Below, piece by piece: positions 22,648 through 34,137 of a stretch of 64,000 nt of DNA. Numbering within the stretch: position 1 is the first letter of the stretch; every line of letters starts with the position of its first letter. Both the position numbers and the translations under genes were made by a program. The notes beneath the pieces were generated by a model. It was not told the DNA's origin, searched no databases, and was given only the letters and a program-made list of their open reading frames with translations. Origin of the DNA: Isoetes taiwanensis (Eukaryota; Streptophyta; Lycopodiopsida; Isoetales; Isoetaceae). Location: positions 62,001 through 126,000 of the forward strand of contig JAJEKV010000303.1 of assembly GCA_021234155.1 (NCBI GenBank). Direction: 5' to 3'.

Positions 22648-23525
22648 TGTGATGTTCCCCACCAAATATACGACGCCCGGTCGTACATCTCTTGGGAAAT
22701 CCCACATCCAGTCCTTCGGCCGCATGGGCCCTCCGTCTATCCCGCACCCAAAGTATCCCTAGTGGGGGAAGGGGACACGAAGGTGTCTTGCGCGCCTTTC
22801 CCCTATGTGCTCCTATAACAACAGAAGCATAACATAATGTCAGCACTAACAATAACAATACATCCAACTACCTCGAAGGGTAGCACATCCATACATCCAT
22901 AGGTACATCAAAGATATCAACATACTATAAAACATGAGAGCTCCTACCCAGGCTCAGACTCGTAGGGAAAATAGACTGACGGCTGGGCCTCAAAATAGAG
23001 TAGATCGAGATATAACAATGGTGAGGCTGGCTATAAACAATGGCTAGGGTTGACTACTCCATCCGTTCCTCCCATTGCATACTTTGCGGCGGCCTAAATC
23101 GGACTCGTGTGACTATAACCTGCCAGAGACGTAATCCTATGGTATCACCCATTGGGACTACTCCAAGTTGCATCTCCCCGGTCCGATGGGGTAGGAAGGG
23201 TTCATCTCCCCTTCCCGAGGTCTAGTGGCTCCATGGGTGGCTAGAGGATCGTGGCGACACACGATCGATTGAACCTCCCCAAACCAAGAGTCGGGCCAAC
23301 ACCTACAACTTTTAAGATGCAGGGCAACACCATTGCCCCAGGAGGTGTCGGACCCATACCGGGCACACTCAAAGTGACTGACTATAGGCGTAGCCCGCTA
23401 TTTTAGATAACGGCTACTAGGTCTCTACCCACCTTTCCAAAACACAAGAGGTGCAAGCATAAGATCAACCAACATTGTACATCAATATAACATGATAGAA
23501 GATAACATCTATTAGCCTAAGTTTA
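22648..23525 (-). mobile_element. Element X, left LTR (minus orientation)
   Basis: Positions 22648-22933 match 23684-23969, and 22929 to about 23180 match 52617 down to 52345 on the opposite strand, so this copy shows the uninterrupted form of a sequence that is split elsewhere. On the minus strand it ends GGGGAACATCACA at 22648. Its other end is placed at about 23525 because GTGGGGGGG (polypurine-like on minus) lies just beyond; that boundary is uncertain. It contains the empty site ATAAAACATGAG (AAAAC at 22929-22933) of element Y. Confidence 0.65.
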
Positions 23526-23683
23526 TGACCCCCCCACTACTTAGAAGAAAAATATTTCCACCATTTCTCGAGGTTCAATGCTGGAATTTTCCGTTCCATG
23601 CTCTACTAGGCCAATTAGACTACTTAGCCAAGATATGGTCAGTGCTAGCTCTTGATCAACCAAGAACATTGCTTTGATATCAT
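23526..23683 (-). mobile_element. Element X, very short interior with primer site
   Basis: On the minus strand TGATATCAAAGC (23671-23682) lies directly after the LTR end and resembles the Met-initiator tRNA primer site TGGTATCAGAGC with a few changes. At the other end a G-run (near 23530) can serve as a polypurine tract. Only about 150 bases separate them and nothing is encoded, which is the layout of terminal-repeat retrotransposons in miniature (TRIM). Confidence 0.5.
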
Positions 23684-23969
23684 TGTGATGTTCCCCACCA
23701 AATATACGACGCCCGGTCGTACATCTCGCGGGAAATCCCCTATTCAACCCTTCGGCCGCATGGGCCCTCTATCTATCCCGCACCCAAGGTATCCCTAGTG
23801 CGGGAAGTGGACATGAAGGTGTCTTGCGCGCCCTTTCCCTATGGGCTCCTATAACAGTGGAAGCATAACATAATCTCAACACTAACAATAACAATACATC
23901 CAACTACCTCGAAGGGTAGCACATCCACACATCCATAGGTACATCAAAGATATGAACATACCATAAAAC
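23684..23969 (-). mobile_element. Element X, right LTR, proximal half
   Basis: This is the second LTR copy, matching 22648-22933, with differences spread throughout. It breaks off at the AAAAC target duplication of element Y (23965-23969). Its continuation is found at 52345-52617 on the opposite strand. Confidence 0.8.
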
Positions 23970-24286
23970 TGTCGAGATATATGATATCAAGATCACCAGC
24001 TTGATACTAGATGTGATTTATCAGCGCTTACAGTACTTATAGCACTCAACACATAAGTGCTGACTAAGCATATCAGAGTCTAGCAACAGCCCACCACTTG
24101 TCATAATTAGCTACGACATAATTAGGAGTGGTTGGTAACGGGAGAAATTAATATTGTCGGCCCTTCTATATATCTTGTATTCTCACATACGTTCAATACA
24201 ATTCCATTTTTGTCTTTATTTTGGGAGTTGCGCTCTTGGATATCAGTGTGCATCCCCTTCTCTCCCTTTCTTGGTGCAACTTGACA
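23970..24286 (+). mobile_element. Copia element Y, 5' LTR
   Basis: A 317-bp LTR begins TGTCGAGATATATGATATC and ends GCAACTTGACA. It matches the 314-bp LTR at 52618-52931 in reverse orientation, at roughly 90% by eye. The 5-bp duplication AAAAC precedes it, and the same AAAAC flanks the far LTR. The LTR contains several copies of TAAGTGCT or its complement. Confidence 0.9.
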
Positions 24287-24298
24287 TGGCATCGAAAG
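24287..24298 (+). other. Element Y primer-binding site
   Basis: TGGCATCGAAAG directly follows the LTR end, where the minus-strand primer site must lie. It is a diverged version of TGGTATCAGAGC, the initiator-Met tRNA complement usual in plant copia elements. Confidence 0.6.
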
Positions 24299-24305
24299 AC
24301 TAGGT

Positions 24306-24945
24306 GTGGCCGAGATTGATTCAAGATCAACACGTAAAGAATGGAGAAGGATGCAAGCTACAACCAGATACCTTCCCCGCAGTCATCCGATTCAAATCTT
24401 TGACGGACAGGTGTTTGAATGGAAAAGCGGAATGATCTTCATTCTCAAGGATGAAGAAGTTTGGGGAATTGTCAATGGCCAAGAACCGCGACCGGATGCC
24501 AAGAATATTGCTGATTTGCATGCTTGACAAAGCCCAGATGACAAGGCAATGGCATATATCGAGGGCCTCTTTAGCCGACTCTATCCTTGATGGGTTCCAA
24601 AGAAGAGAATAGCCACGATTTGTGGCATGCTCATTGAGAAGCATGACCAAAAGACCCATATGATTGGGCATTTGCATGTTGAAGCTGGCCCGAATATGCA
24701 CCGGAAAGAGATTGAGAGTCTTGACCAAGATCGCGATGAAGCACGCTTCCAAAGCCAGATTGAAGCTTTTAAAGAAGAGCATCGATCTCAAAGTTGATGC
24801 AACTAATTTTCTTCCTCAGGTCACTACCTAATGCATTTGATTCTTTGTCGCACTTCATGCAAGACAAAGATATGGGTTTCCATCAAGCAATCACTTCTAT
24901 TAAGGAAGAGATCATGATGAGGCAAGATCTGGTGTAAAGATACTT
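24306..24945 (+). pseudogene. Element Y copia gag fragment
   Basis: The frame from 24306 gives IQIFDGQVFEWKSGMIFILK and DEEVWGIVNGQEPRPDAK, the start of the copia Gag (UBN2-type) domain: FDG..F..WK..M...L....W..V.G. After a stop at 24525 the frame continues with weaker matches, and a shifted frame at about 24800-24935 has LPNAFDSLSHFMQD, the helix that usually follows. The coding region stops at about 24945, where the R array begins, so the rest of gag-pol is missing here. Confidence 0.75.
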
Positions 24946-27608
24946 GTTCGAGAGAGGGAAGTTGCCCGTCCGTCGTGCTGAGGGGCCTTCGGGGAGAGGA
25001 CTTTTGGGGTAAGCCGCCCGGGATTGTTTTTAGGTCCGGTCAAGGCCAACACCCCCCCCTCTACATCAAGACACGGACACGCCGCAAGGTCCTAGTCGAA
25101 CCGACAAGGATAGAGCCTCTCAAACGTAAAGCCTATGAGTTGCCGTGTTCCTAGTGGTGGTTTGCGCTTTGGGTGCGAAGTTTTGGTCTTTTGCACTTGG
25201 GGGGCGGGCCGATCACATGCGCTTGAGAACACGGGCAAGGGGAACCCACGGAATGGAGTTTGGACCTGTACTCCTCCTTGTGGCGCTTAAGTCAAGGGCC
25301 GCTTTTGGCAGAGCAAGACATTCAGAATTAAAGAATTAATGCATAGTACGGACTTAAATTCTGATTTTTTCTCAGCTCCTTCCTAAGTCATCACCAACAT
25401 ACAGGCCAACTTTCAAAAATTTTGGATAGGGTTTAGAAATAGTTTGCATTAGAAACTGGTACTGTTGTTGGGCACCGAAGCTAGGCACACTTGCTCAAGT
25501 CAAACAAGGCGGGACCTTGCAAGGCCTCATTAGAGGGGAGAGTCCCAACCCCGTGAGGCGAGCAGCCCAAAAAGCTCCCCGAGGGCCCCTTTCTCGCTTC
25601 CCGCGGGGGGGCGACGCTAAAGACCACACTCCCGCATCTCGGCTCCCATATCCGACCGTTGAATCCTTTGTTCAAGGAACCCGGGTTCGAGAAGGTCCAA
25701 AAAAATCCAACATCCGTCCGGAGAACATATCAAAACCGAAGCGCCCCGGCGACAATGTAGAAACCAAAGTGTTTTGTCGTTGGACATTATGAGGTTCTAA
25801 ATGGCGATTCGGGACCGGCCATTATCCGAATGCCAAAATTACCCTAGGGACAAAGTTACACGGTCAATTTTGCAAAAGAAAGAAACACTTACAACCTACA
25901 TTGTAAAAGATTCAAGCCAGCCCACCTCCTAGGCCAATTGACTATGAGTGTGTTGCACATGAGATAGTTTACGCTTCTTCGAGAAGGGGGTGGGCTTCTG
26001 GCCACAAAACTTGGTCCCTGGGGCAACATCAACGCTCGAGTCCATTGGTAGAGACTGCATCACAGCCCGGAGAGGGGAAGTTGCTCGCCCACGCTGTGGC
26101 CTTCGAGAGGACTTTTGGGGCAAGCTGCTTCTGGGTGGTTTTAGGGTCCGGTGGCTCAAGGCCAACACCCCCTCTACATCAAGACATCAACAAGGTCCTA
26201 GTCGAACCGACAAGGATAGAGCCCAAATGTAAACCCTATGAGTTGCCGTGTTCTGGCAGTGGTTTGCGCTTTTGGGTGTCGAAGTTTTGGTCTTTGCACT
26301 TGGGACATGGCCCATCACATGCGCTTGAGAACATTTTAAGCAAGGGGACCCGACGGAATGGAGTTTGGACCATACTCCTCCCGCCAGGCGCTTAGAAGTC
26401 AAGGGCCGCTTTTGGCAAGAGCAAGACATTCAAATTGTAATTAATGCATAGTACGGACTTAAATTTGATTTTTATCAGCTAGCTTCCTAAGCCATTGCCA
26501 ACATACAAAGCCAACTTTCAAAAATTTTGGATAAGGTTTAGATCAAATAGTTTGCATTAGAACAACCGGAACTGATGCATTTGGCAGCCGAAATGGGCAC
26601 ACTTGTTTCAAGTCAAACAAGGCCAGGACCTTGCAAGGCCTCCTCATTAGAGGGGAGAGTCCGAACCCCCGTGAGGCGAGCCCCAAAAGCTTCCCCGAGG
26701 CCTTTTCCCGGCAAAGACTCACGGGGCGACGCTAAAGACCACACTCCCGATCTCGGTTCCCCGATCCCAATTTGAATCCCTTTTGTTCAAGGGCCCCGGT
26801 TCGAGAAGGTCCAAAAATCCAACATCCGTCCGGAGAACATATTAAACCTAAAAGCCCCCCAAGGCGACAAAGGTAGAAACCAAAGTGTTTTGTCGCTTGG
26901 ACATTGCGGAGGATGGCGATTCGACCGCCACATCATCGGAATGTCAAAATTACCCTAGGGACCAAATTACACCTGGGCCGGGTTTTGCAAAAGAAAGAAA
27001 CACTTACGCCCTACATTGCAAGATATTCAAGCAGCCCACCTCCTAGGCCAATTGATTCACGAAAGTGTGTTGCACGTGAGATAGTTTGGCGCTTCTTCGA
27101 GAAGGGTGGGCTTCTCGCCACAAAACTTGGTCCCTAGGGCAATGTCGCCGCTCGAAGTCATTGGCAGAGACAGATCACGGTTTTGAAGAGGGAAGGCTGC
27201 CCGTCCGCCGGGGCCTTCGGGAGAGGACTTTTGGGGTAAGCTACTTCCGGGTGGTTTTAGGGTCCGTGCTCAAGGCCAACACCCCTCTACATCAAGACAC
27301 GCCCAAGGTCCTAGTCGAATCGACAAGGATAGAGCCTCCCAAACGAAACCCTATGAGTTGCCGTGTTCCAGCGGGGGTTTGCGTTTTGGGTGCGAAGTTT
27401 TGGTCTTTGCACTTGGGACGTGGCCGATCACATGCTTAAGGGGAACCGACGGAATGGAGTTTGGACCCAGACTCCTCCCATTGTGGCAGTTAGAAGTCAA
27501 GGAACGCTTTGCAGAGGGAAGACATTCAGAATTCAGAATTAATGCATAGTACGGACTTAAATTCTGATTTTTGTCACCTAACTTCCTAAGTCATCGCCAA
27601 CATACAGG
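24946..27608 (+). repeat. R array, about 2.4 tandem units of 1.1 kb
   Basis: Three successive copies carry the same landmarks in order (for example GAGGACTTTTGGGG, CAAGGTCCTAGTCGAA, GCATAGTACGGACTTAAAT, CATCCGTCCGGAGAACATAT, CCTAGGCCAATTGA). Equivalent points are near 24950, 26070 and 27185, giving a period of about 1.115 kb. The third copy ends at 27608. No conserved protein frame runs through the units, and open frames differ between copies. Small indels are common. The same unit occurs in reverse orientation at 53895-55458. Confidence 0.92.
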
Positions 27609-27609
27609 C

Positions 27610-27830
27610 ATGTTGAGATAAACTACATCTTTGCATGTTGGTAAGGTATTAGTTCTCATAGCAGGGGACAAAATTAAAAAAATATATATATATATATGTC
27701 GTCGTAACAAACGAAACTATTGGTGGAAACCCTTTTTAAATCTAACAAAATAAAATTTTAAGATAAACTACATCTTTACATGTTGGTAAGGTATTAGTTA
27801 TCATAGCAGGTAAGGTATTACTAGTTATCA
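27610..27830 (+). repeat. Direct duplication of about 50 bases
   Basis: A unit with GATAAACTACATCTTT, CATGTTGGTAAGGTATTAGT and TCATAGCAGG occurs at 27612 and 27760. Between the copies lie a TA run and GTCGTCGTAACAAACG, which resembles sequence inside the CACTA-like element at 48440. Confidence 0.75.
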
Positions 27831-29437
27831 TCATCGTATTATATACCTCATAGCTCAACGGATGTACCACAAAACATTGAACATTCTCATGGTAGTATAT
27901 TTCATAACTTTGACGGGTGTAACAAGTCAAATAAACCCCTATCCAGTTAAGTAAACCCATGTATCAACTGTACATGCATTCTATACTATAATTTTTTTTT
28001 TCTATTTATTGATAATTATTGGCCTTATAGTTGAGGTTTTATTGAATGTAACATCCGGGTTGTTGGTACTATATCGAGCCAATTTCTAACCAATATAAGC
28101 GGTAGAATAGTGTGGTAAAACCAATGGTCATATGATACTAATACTAGATGTAATTTGAGACCTATTATAGGATAAGCCACCGCATTAAAGAATAGGTAAA
28201 GTGGCGGGCTTAAAATTATGAGCACTCACCAACATTTGAGGCCTTGATGTGGGCCTTTAACCCAAGACTCAATTGAAAGGATATGGCATTTATGGTAGTC
28301 CGGGAGAGCGTTAAAGGTAAATACCTTTGTATAACTATGGGACATGATTCTGATTAGGAAAAGTCTTAGTGCTTGTGGACTGAATGAGCGATACTAAACC
28401 AAGAGTTGGAATGGTGTTCTATGAATTCTGATCAGTGGAGAAATAACACTAATAAAATGAGTCGTGGTAGAGGCTTTGATGCCAAAAGAGCTTTCCATGA
28501 TAATAACAGTGGGGAGTATAGCAAGAGGCCGTCGTCCTTTAACAGGAATAAACAAATGTAACCACAAAAAGTGTGGCACATCTAGTGACTTTGTCCCGAG
28601 ACAATGATTGATCTAATTGTTTGAATATGACAATGACGATTTCCAGGTATTTAGAATAACTAAATAGTTGTAGTAAGGGTTCAACACCTTAAAAAAGAGT
28701 CTTAAGCTGGAAGTAGCCGTAAGCTGATGTAGCTGAATAACGTAAGAAAAAGTAAAGGATTATTTAATATTTATGCTTAGAATGCATGATATAACACTCC
28801 AGTTGGAGAGGGTATGATGTCTACATTGACCGCTTCTAGCCAGCTAGTTCATATCATTAAGATAATCTAGACTGTAACAAATGGTTTAACAGAATGGTTG
28901 CTCATGGTTTTTGGTATCTAATCTTCTTGGAAAACCTATGCTATTGAAGGATACCGAAATATAACTTAGTAGCATGACATTAAATATGAAATGTATCTTA
29001 TTTGATCTTTCAAATGTGCTTAAATGGCATCTTATATCCATTTGACATAGCTCACGATAGTTGAGCAAAGAGCAAAAGTGTACAAAAGGTGAAGGGGCGA
29101 TAGCCGAGAATCACCTTATGTACCTTTTGGCCCTTGCCTTGTTACCAAGATTATTGCTAACATTGGCTTGATTGGCTGCAGTGCGCGTGTGATTCTCCTC
29201 CTTTTTGTATCAGTTTTTTGTCTTTACGCTCCAACTATAGTAAGTCATGGTGGATGAGGATATCTTGAAGAATATGGTTTGCCTCGTGACCAAGTATATG
29301 ATCTTGGTTAAAACCTTTGTCAAAAGAAAGTGATGGTTTGCTGAAAAGTGAGATCAAGTATGAATTATAATATTCGAAAAACGTAGCCAAATGGGGAAGG
29401 TCCTTTTTGTGTATCTTTGTCTTAAGTACATACATAT
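27831..29437. other. No gene seen
   Basis: AT-rich sequence without recognised domains. It ends at the CTTCT duplication (29438-29442) that marks the left edge of element A. Confidence 0.55.
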
Positions 29438-29442
29438 CTTCT

Positions 29443-29972
29443 TGTTGGAAATGACAAAATTATGTGTCATGTGATATTCTAATCTATGAGAAGCAGTGGC
29501 AGTAGATTAGAGTTGTTAAATGGTGTCATGTTATTCAAAGTAATGCAGTTGAATGGGGAAGACCTATGAGAAGCAATGGGCGTGAGGTCAAAGTCAAAGT
29601 CAAAGTCAAAGGTGGCGGGCACACCCCACCCGGATATTCTTGGGCTCGCTAGAAAACACCTAGACCCCTGCCCGCCACACTTAGGTTTTTAGGTTGGTAG
29701 TCAGTCTGGTCAAAGTCAACGGCAACCTGGAAAGATAAGGATGCTAGGCATCCTATTATTTAGGCAAGTTGAAAAACTTTCTATATGAAGGGCATGCACG
29801 ATTTGACAAGTGGATATATCCAGGTTAATAAGAATATAAATAAATGAATGATGTATGAGCGGTGTGTAGATACAAAAGGCAGTGCGTGTATCGACTTTAG
29901 GAGCGGGTGGGTTTGAAGGAGACAGAGTCTTGGCATACTAATGTAGGGAAACCCAAGCTCCTGATTCTAACA
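29443..29972 (+). mobile_element. Element A, 5' LTR (530 bp)
   Basis: It begins TGTTGGAAATGACAAAATT and ends GATTCTAACA. It matches the 3' LTR 45842-46308 plus 47636-47683 and shows the uninterrupted site GGGTTTGAAGGAGAC of the LINE there. It contains GTCAAA repeats at 29585-29610 and 29708-29722 around a GC-rich inverted repeat. Confidence 0.92.
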
Positions 29973-29973
29973 T

Positions 29974-29985
29974 TGGTATCGAGCT
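29974..29985 (+). other. Element A primer-binding site
   Basis: TGGTATCGAGCT lies two bases after the LTR. It differs from TGGTATCAGAGC, present in element B at the same place, by a one-base loss and small changes, consistent with decay. Confidence 0.8.
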
Positions 29986-30000
29986 ATAAGATCAGTAATC

Positions 30001-30880
30001 ATGACAACTAGATTTGGTGCAAATTTGCTGAATACAATTGAAGTTTTTAAAGGGATGGAGGGTTTTCAAACCAAAGGAAAGTATTAGGGCGTGCTTTCGA
30101 GTTTGAAAAGTTATGGTATCTGATTGATGGTAGTGCGGTTGCAAGTGCGGGAACAACTAGTTCGGGGATTCAAACTTCGGCTGCTAGCTCTGTGCCACAT
30201 CACGTCAAGGTGCAGCGTTGTCTCTGCGGGAGGGGAAACCGCTAGCTCGAGGAGACGCAGCCTAAAAAATTATGGAAGCTCAAGCCATAATATGTGCAAG
30301 GTAGGGAGACGCCTTAAAAGTTAAAACCGAGGTATGAAGCCTAAAGATATGTGGGACTATCGATTAAACATTATGAAAAAAAAAGAGTTCCTCACGGATA
30401 GATATGTTGGAAAAGGAGTTAAAGGAAGATGAAACATAAAAAAAGATAACCTAACTAATTTTTTTTAGAAAGGTTTGACTCTATTATTGCAGATCTTGAA
30501 GGTGCTGGAAATATTCCTCGAGGAGGTATCAAATTTTGGCTTTAGCAAGGTCAGTTTCTCATAATAGTCATTTAGCAACTTTGCTTTCGAATGTAGCTAC
30601 TTCTAAGGAACATGCTATCGACCAAATACATAGCGAATTTGACAATCTAATGTTGTACAAGAGGAAGTCGTGGAACAAGCATAGAGTATTATACACTTTG
30701 GTAAGGCTAAGAAGGTTGGTTTTAAAAAATTTCACAAGACAAAGTAGAGGCCTTGCTATTTATGTATCGGTATGGTCATTTGAAGAATGAATGTCCAAGT
30801 AACAAGTTGAAAAAGAATTGAGGTGTTTTAATTGTGAGGGCAAGGGCCATTTCTCTTTCAATTGCTCAAGTCCCTAAAAA
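30001..30880 (+). pseudogene. Element A copia gag
   Basis: It starts MTTRFGANLLNTIEVFKGME, parallel to the gag start of element B. A later block, FDSIIADLEGAGNIP (about 30475), matches the copia Gag helix before the zinc knuckle. The CCHC knuckle is at about 30803-30870 as CFNCEGKGHFSFNC, complete in its Cys and His residues. Several frameshifts and stops separate these parts. Confidence 0.82.
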
Positions 30881-31084
30881 CAGGGAAGAGGTCGTGGTAG
30901 ATCTCGGGGATTCTGAGGGGAAGAGGCGAGGACAAGTTTGGGGGGTTTGCAAGTATCAATATAATGGAGAAGCATGAAAGTAGTGAAGGAGAGATAGAAG
31001 ATGACACCTTTGAGGTCTAAAAAGTGACACACACCTTGGAGGTAATGAAAAAAGCTTAACTTGTAATGTTTCTATAAATCCAAC

Positions 31085-32400
31085 AAGAAATAATAACAAG
31101 TTTGTGGTTATAGATTAGGGAGCAGAGAAAAAGTGTAATGTGTGATATGCACATGTTAAAAATGTGGAAAAGAAAGAAGGTCCACGTTCAGCTTGGTGAT
31201 GGAGGCACGGAAAAATAGAAGACTACGAGTTTTGGAGTTGTTTGATTTGAATGGAAAAACCTGTTATGCTGAAAAGAGGTTTTGTGTGTACCTAGTCTTG
31301 TAAGAAATCTCATATCGCATGTATTCGGTTAGTGGATATGGGATACAAAGTTTTATTTGAACAAATCAATGTAAAAGTATTTACGAATGATGAATTAAAG
31401 TTCATTGGCAAAAGAGTTGGAAACTTGTTTTGGTTTTAATATTGATCATCTTCATGAAGTTAATCTGGTAGAATATCCGGATAAAACTGCGGGCATAACA
31501 AAGGCTATGTCATGTGAATCCTAGCGAATTGAAGCTCTAAAAACAAGGGTATAATATCCGCAAAAAGTAGAAGAAGAAGGAAAACTTTTGTGGTGGGCAT
31601 CGAAGCTGGAAAACAACCAAGATTACCATTCAAAAGGTCAAATAAAAAAGAGCAAAAGGGCATTTTGGATTTGGTACACACGGATCTATGTGGTCCTATA
31701 AATGTTACCCAGTTTAAGTGGACATAAGTATTTTATGACCTTCATAGACGATTTTAGTAAGAAGGACAAAAAGTTATATTTTGAAAACAAAAGATCAAGC
31801 AAGTGAGGCCTTGAAATTATTTATTGCTGAAATCCAGGCTAGAAACTGGAAGGAAAAATTAGTGTATAAGATCGAGGGCAGGGGGTGGTGAGTATATATC
31901 TGATGAATTTAAGTTTTTGTGCAAGGAGAGGAATCAAGAGGCAACTAACTTGTAGATACTCACCACAACAAAATGGAGTAGCTGAAAGGAAGAACAGGAC
32001 CTTACTAAATCTTGTGAGGATCCATGTTAAAATACTCACGGCCTACAAAATTTTCGTGGATGAAGTCAGAAGGCGTGATCTATATTCAAAAATTTGTTAC
32101 CTTCTACAAGCATTAAAGGTGCCATTCGAAAATGCTTTTGGCGGTAAGCTTCCATCTTATGAGCGATTTAAAGCATATGGATGTTTTATGTTTTGTTCAT
32201 GTTCACGAAGAATTAAGAAAGAAATTGGATGATAGGGCATATATAACATATCTTGTAGGATATGATTCAAGCTCAAAAGCATTCGGACTATATGATCGGC
32301 AAAGGAGAAAAATCATAGTTAAGTGGGGATGTTATTTTTATGAGAATGAGTTTTATAGAAGGATTCCCTATGAAACTCAAACTCCATGTGACAAATAAAA
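31085..32400 (+). pseudogene. Element A copia protease and integrase
   Basis: Protease is represented by KFVVID-GAEKK near 31105, where TAG replaces the expected Ser of DSGA. Integrase begins near 31670; GHKYFMTFIDDFSKK (about 31722) carries the first catalytic Asp region. GIKRQLTCRYSPQQNGVAER and KNRTLLNLVR follow (31933-32020), holding the conserved Glu of the DDE triad. Then come FENAFGGKLPSYERFKAYGC and, in the next frame, RAYITYLVGYDSSSKAFGLY, the standard end of the copia integrase region. The reading frame changes several times. Confidence 0.9.
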
Positions 32401-32714
32401 GGAAAGATGTTATTTCCGAAATACAACAAAGAAATAAATAAAGAAGAAGATAAAACTGAAAAACTTGAAGGCATTTAAGTGATTCCGACAAAATGTGGAA
32501 ATTAATTCGAAGGAAGTTGTTGAGTACGAAATGGAACCTGGTATTGAACATCAAGAGTTAGAAGTTGATCATGGTATTAAAACTCAAGAGAAAGCCAAGA
32601 GAATCAAGCTTCGGATTTTGGCGAGGAGGAAGCTAAACATGTTTTAGAATCACATGGGAGAAATGAAAGCTGGAAGAAGCAAAAGACTTCAGGATCTGTT
32701 TGCAGGAGAAATTA

Positions 32715-32884
32715 TTTGATTTGACATTTTGATTTTAGAAAATGATAAAATACCTCAAAATTATGATGAAGCGATTGCATGATTCTCATGAAAAAAAAAG
32801 CGGTTAAGTGCCATGGAAGAAAAGAAATGAGTGCTTTTAAGAGAACAAACACTTATACCGTAGTAGATATGCCATTGAATAAGA
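32715..32884 (+). pseudogene. Element A, start of the RT region
   Basis: NYDEAIA (near 32761), then KEMSAFKRTNTYTVVDMPLN, match the conserved copia segment leading into RT (EEM.AL..N.TW.LV.LP). It is cut at 32884 by the LTR of element B. Element A sequence resumes at about 44773, after a gap of roughly 150 RT residues. Confidence 0.85.
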
Positions 32885-33333
32885 TGTTAAATGGTGTCAT
32901 GTTATTTGGGAGACCTATGAGAAGCAGTGTGATAGGTCAAAGTCAAAGTCAAAGTCAAAAGTGGCGGGCACCCCTACCGGGTGTTCTTGGTCTCGGCTAG
33001 AAACATGAGACACCCCCTTGCCGCCACTTAGGGGTTTCGTTGACCAGTCAAAGTCAAAGTCAACTAGGGCCAAAATTTTAGGAGAGCAAGTCTATCTACT
33101 CCGGATTTTTAGGCAAGTTGGAGAACTTTCCATATGAAGGGAGATGCACAATATGACAAGTGGATGCTTCCAGATTGGAAAGGAAATATGGACATAAATG
33201 TGGGGTGATGGAAAGAGGGGAGAGACTTGCAGGTCGAAATATAGAAGCAGGAGATTGTCTGAGCGCCTGATTGATCTTGTTGTCAGTGTATTGTGTATCA
33301 GTTTATTGAATACATCATCTTCAAATCCTAACA
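32885..33333 (+). mobile_element. Element B, 5' LTR (449 bp)
   Basis: It begins TGTTAAATGGTGTCATG and ends AAATCCTAACA. It is very similar to 44315-44759, the differences being mostly transitions and short indels in G/C runs. GTCAAA arrays lie at 32935-32960 and 33038-33063, flanking an inverted repeat (GTGGCGGGCA at 32961, TGCCGCCAC ending 33027). Confidence 0.93.
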
Positions 33334-33334
33334 G

Positions 33335-33346
33335 TGGTATCAGAGC
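33335..33346 (+). other. Element B primer-binding site
   Basis: TGGTATCAGAGC, one base after the LTR end, is the exact initiator-Met tRNA complement typical of plant copia elements. Confidence 0.92.
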
Positions 33347-33347
33347 C

Positions 33348-34137
33348 ATGTCAAGCAGGTTTGGAGCAGGGTTGTTGAACTCTATTGCAGTGTATGAAGG
33401 GGGACCAGGTTTTCAGATTTGGAAGGAACAAATCAAAAATGTTCTTGAAAATGAAGGGCTCACGGGGAATTAGTTCAAGGAACTAGTTCAAGTGGGGATG
33501 CGATCTGTGGCTGCAAGAAGAAGTTCTACCTGGGGAAAGTCGGTGACCGAAGAGTGCAGTGAAGTAGACTCAAGTAAAAGTGGTAAGGATGAAGTTGTTA
33601 AACCGTGAAGCATATGGTATTTTGACCAGCAAAGTTGGGGCTTCAATTTTTTGAAGATAAGGAAAGTCACCTAGTGATATTTGGAAGTTCCTGCTCAAAA
33701 ACTATGAGGAAAAAACATCATCTCAGATTGATGTTCTTGATAAACACTTAGGATGCTAAGGGTAAAAAGAAGGTGATGACTTACAAAGTTTTTCTCTAAG
33801 TTTGATAACATTGTGGCAGACTTAGAAGGTCTTGGGGTGTATTCTTTGATTGAACAACAAAATTGTTGCATGTGGCAAGAGCGGTTAAGGGAACAAAGCG
33901 ATTTGTCAACTCTTATTAGGAATGTGGCCAAAACCGAGAGGGGCCGAAGAAATGATTGAACGAGTTTGAACAAAAATAAGGTATTGTATGATGATGACAT
34001 TGAAGATAATGTTGAAGTGTTGTATCGAGGTAAGGGCAAAGCAAAGTTTTCAAGAAAAAGTGCTAAAAATAAGAGTGAAATAGGTCCTTGTTTTTCAGCG
34101 CAAAACAAAAGGGCATTTAAAGATAAGTTGTCCTAAA
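33348..34137 (+). pseudogene. Element B copia gag
   Basis: ATG at 33348 opens MSSRFGAGLLNSIAVYEGGP, followed by FQIWKEQIKNVLENEGL, the copia Gag start, and then a stop (33471). Later blocks such as KFDNIVADLEGLGVYS (about 33795) and TLIRNVAKTERGRR match Gag helices in other frames. Its zinc knuckle lies at the start of the next, intact frame. Confidence 0.82.

Noticed and set aside
25990-27439. Open frames of 80-117 codons inside the R units
   Set aside because: The frames are not conserved between the copies of the unit and shift at each indel.
29585-29610. Direct GTCAAA repeats as a CRISPR-like array
   Set aside because: The units are six bases with no spacers, and lie in an LTR of a eukaryotic retrotransposon.
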